From: Natronorubrum halophilum
GTDB taxonomy: Archaea > Halobacteriota > Halobacteria > Halobacteriales > Natrialbaceae
Reading direction: 5' to 3'
Assembly: GCF_003670115.1 (NCBI RefSeq)
Contig: NZ_QQTY01000002.1
Location: 372,001 to 436,000, forward strand
Length of the DNA: 64,000 nucleotides
Shown here piece by piece: positions 62,360 through 64,000 of the stretch. Within the stretch, counting starts at the first letter, position 1. The number at the start of each line of letters is the position of its first letter. Position numbers and translations under genes: made by a program. The notes below the pieces were generated by a model that searched no databases, had not been told where the DNA came from, and saw nothing but the letters and a program-made list of their open reading frames with translations.

Positions 62360-62405
62360 CAATTATGATTGTGATAGACCAAATACGATTGCCCAAATGC
62401 GTTTG
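62360..62405. promoter_or_regulatory. Three related 12-bp imperfect palindromes upstream of cbiT
   Basis: CAATTATGATTG (62360-62371), CAAATACGATTG (62380-62391) and CAAATGCGTTTG (62394-62405) share the form CAA-n6-TTG, each close to self-complementary. They begin directly upstream of the expected BRE/TATA region of cbiT. A cluster of like sites suggests a regulator of cobalamin synthesis; no cobalamin-riboswitch-like structure was seen. Confidence 0.5.
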
Positions 62406-62528
62406 TGGTAACGAAATTGAATTTGTTAATCGACCGGTGACTGTCGGCCCGATAGAAACGTGACACGCGAACCATCCCGACAACGCGCGCGCCGGTCGAT
62501 CGCTCGAGCCGCCGCGATCGCGCCGTCG

Positions 62529-63311
62529 CTACCACTCCATGCCGCCGTTGATCCCGATGACCTGCCCGGTCATGTACTCCGCGTAGTCGCTCGTGAGAAA
62601 TCGGATCATGCCGACGATGTCTTCGGTCCGGGCGAAGCGATTCAGCGGGATATCATCGCGGATCTTCTCTTGCACACGGTCCGGAACCTTCTCGAGCATA
62701 TCCGTTTGCGTAAAGCCGGGGGCGACGCAGTTGGCCGTCGAGCCGTGACTGGCCAGTTCCAGCGCCAGCGTTCGGGTGAACGCGAACAGCCCGCCTTTCG
62801 ACGTCGCGTAGTTCGCCTGTCCGTAGTTCCCCTGCTGGCCAACGACGCTCGAGATGTTGATCAGCCGGCCGTTGTCGGACCGCTTGATGTCCTCGTAAAA
62901 CGCCTTCGTGCAGTTGAACGTCCCGTTCAGGTTTACGTCGATCACCGTTCGCCAGTCCTCGTAGGTCATGTTCTCGAACGTTCGATCGATGGTGATTCCG
63001 GCGTTATTGACGAGGACGTCGATCTCGCCGAGTTCGTCGCGGATTTCCTCGGCCATCGCCTCGATCTGTGCCGGCTCGGAGATATCCGCCTGCACCGGAA
63101 CGGCTGTCTCGCCGTTCGCTTCGATCGTTTCGGCGACCTCGAGCGCTCGTTCTTCGGCCGAGCGGTAGTTCACCGCCACGTCGGCCCCGCAGCGGGCGAG
63201 TTCGAACGCGATGTCGCGACCGATACCGCGCGAAGAGCCCGTGACGAGGCAGGTTCGATCGGCCAGTGGTCGTTGCTCCAGTGGGTCGAGCCGCTGGACT
63301 GATTCGGACAT
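62529..63311 (-). CDS. 3-ketoacyl/acetoacetyl-CoA reductase (SDR, PhaB-like)
   Basis: 260 aa. VTGSSRGIGRDIAFEL is the cofactor loop, NNAG (in VLVNNAGITIDRTF) and the catalytic Ser in INISSVVGQQ, Tyr and Lys in YATSKGG follow. The family of FabG/PhaB includes VNLNGTFNCTKAFYEDI and the ending GQVIGINGGMEW, which resembles haloarchaeal PhaB that makes 3-hydroxybutyryl-CoA for polyhydroxyalkanoate. FabG-like activity on other acyl-CoAs is possible. It has its own upstream AT-rich region and lies between cobB and the cbi genes without overlap. Confidence 0.85.
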   Translation of the reverse strand: MSESVQRLDPLEQRPLADRTCLVTGSSRGIGRDIAFELARCGADVAVNYRSAEERALEVAETIEANGETAVPVQADISEPAQIEAMAEEIRDELGEIDVLVNNAGITIDRTFENMTYEDWRTVIDVNLNGTFNCTKAFYEDIKRSDNGRLINISSVVGQQGNYGQANYATSKGGLFAFTRTLALELASHGSTANCVAPGFTQTDMLEKVPDRVQEKIRDDIPLNRFARTEDIVGMIRFLTSDYAEYMTGQVIGINGGMEW

Positions 63312-63396
63312 ACGATCGGGAGTACACCGGCACAGGTGTTAACTATTTGACTTCATATCAACGTCGGAGAAGGGCTTCGAAAGCGGCGCGTCGAAC

Positions 63397-64000
63397 TCAC
63401 TCGAGACGCTCGAGGAACCGATCGAACGCCCCGCTTTCGGCGTGAACGTGGACGTACGTGCCCAGCGACTCGTACTCCGTCAGGCCGTCGTGGTCGCCGT
63501 CGATGCCGTCGCCGCGGACCGTCTCGAACGCGAACCGAGCGTCGCCGTCGACCTCGGCGCTCGAGTAGTGGAACTCGTGTCCGCGAACCGTCTCGCCGGC
63601 GTTCGCGGTGAGGGTCCCGTCGAGGGCCTCGAGTTCGACGTGATCCAGCGCCTGATAGCGGTCGTGCATGGTCACGTCCGCTGGCAGAATCCCGGCCATC
63701 TCGTGACGGTCGCCCTCCGCTGTCGTCAGCGACCGGCTCATCGCCATCAGGCCGCCGCACTCCCCGAGAACGGGCAGCCCATCGCTCGCCCGCCGACCGA
63801 GTTCCGCGAGCGTTCCAGCCGACTCGAGTTCCGCGGCGTGAAGTTCGGGGTAGCCACCGGGGAGGTAGACGCCGTCGCAGTCGGGGATCGGATCACCCGC
63901 GACCGGCGAGAACGTGACCAGTTCGGCGCGCTCGCGGAACCGCTCGAGCGTCGCCGGATACCGGAAGCAGAAGGCCGCGTCGTCGGCCACGGCGATCGTC
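63397..64000 (-). CDS. cobB: Cobyrinate a,c-diamide synthase CobB/CbiA, C-terminal part (cut by window)
   Basis: Only the last 201 residues are in the window; the frame continues past 64000, where the reading is IAVADDAAFCFRYP. This is the class I glutamine amidotransferase (GATase_3) domain: VYLPGGYPELHAAEL, the catalytic Cys in VLGECGGLMAMSR, MAGILPADVTMHDRYQALDHVEL and the His/Glu region GHEFHYSSAEV and YESLGTYVHVHAES. It amidates cobyrinic acid at a and c side chains with ATP and glutamine. The N-terminal ATP-binding domain lies outside the window. Confidence 0.94.
   Translation of the reverse strand, partial: TIAVADDAAFCFRYPATLERFRERAELVTFSPVAGDPIPDCDGVYLPGGYPELHAAELESAGTLAELGRRASDGLPVLGECGGLMAMSRSLTTAEGDRHEMAGILPADVTMHDRYQALDHVELEALDGTLTANAGETVRGHEFHYSSAEVDGDARFAFETVRGDGIDGDHDGLTEYESLGTYVHVHAESGAFDRFLERLE

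Noticed and set aside
62330-62528. Cobalamin riboswitch ahead of cbiT
   Set aside because: No B12-box-like sequence or suitable leader; the promoter looks leaderless.

Overview
This window is chromosomal DNA of a halophilic archaeon. Almost every protein is strongly acidic, the third codon position is GC-rich, many genes begin leaderless about 26 bases after a TATA-like box, and the content is typically haloarchaeal: TFE, Trm56, TadA/PilB-type secretion ATPase, CheC/CheD, a bacterio-opsin-activator-type regulator, anaerobic cobalamin genes and a TatA. The high use of ctcgag and the gene content suggest the Natrialbales (Natrinema/Haloterrigena-like), but genus cannot be fixed from the sequence alone.

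Layout. 1-2832: end of a succinate dehydrogenase operon (membrane anchor, SdhB, SdhA). 2.9-7.0 kb: single genes (amidohydrolase, XapX-type membrane protein, small winged-helix regulator, HD protein, peroxiredoxin, TatA). 7044-7116: tRNA-Arg(CCT), followed by a 23-bp copy of its 3' end, which looks like an integration scar. 7.4-8.1 kb: SDR oxidoreductase. 8.5-17.2 kb: a tightly overlapping type IV pilus-like operon with a PilB ATPase carrying a long acidic tail, a PilC/TadC membrane protein and five small pilin-like proteins. 17.2-28.6 kb: chemotaxis cluster read leftwards (cheY-cheB-cheA-cheC-cheC2-cheD-cheR), with two CheW-type proteins next to it and a restriction-endonuclease-N-terminal-like protein after it. 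28.7-36.4 kb: housekeeping and small genes (lipoprotein, DUF2110-like protein, TFE, MBL hydrolase, acyl-CoA ligase, Trm56, cupin, small membrane proteins).

36.5-48.5 kb is an acetate-use region: a UspA, a sodium:solute symporter with its DUF4212 small subunit, two acetyl-CoA synthetase paralogues of equal length (658 aa) that flank a large regulator (integrase-like, PAS, GAF and HTH domains), two more UspA proteins and CorA. A 51-aa membrane protein overlaps the start of corA.

48.9-52.6 kb is the most unusual part: five co-directional genes for very acidic, low-complexity proteins without signal peptides. Two are paralogues, each with seven glycines at exact four-residue spacing. A third has a hydrophobic LLGLEVNL-type domain followed by amphipathic K-P-x-E-L-L repeats. 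A fourth ends with two YSTM motifs. No function is recognisable; a self-assembling or membrane-associated intracellular structure is one possible reading.

52.8-64 kb: a cobalamin (early-cobalt pathway) operon read leftwards: cobB (cut by the window end), a PhaB-like reductase, cbiT, cbiL, cbiF, cbiG, two cbiH paralogues (one with a Cys-repeat tail), a 3Fe-4S-type ferredoxin, a LAGLIDADG-like protein, CbiX fused to an iron-sulfur domain, a DUF3209 protein and a beta-propeller protein. No rRNA, CRISPR array or intact insertion sequence is visible.
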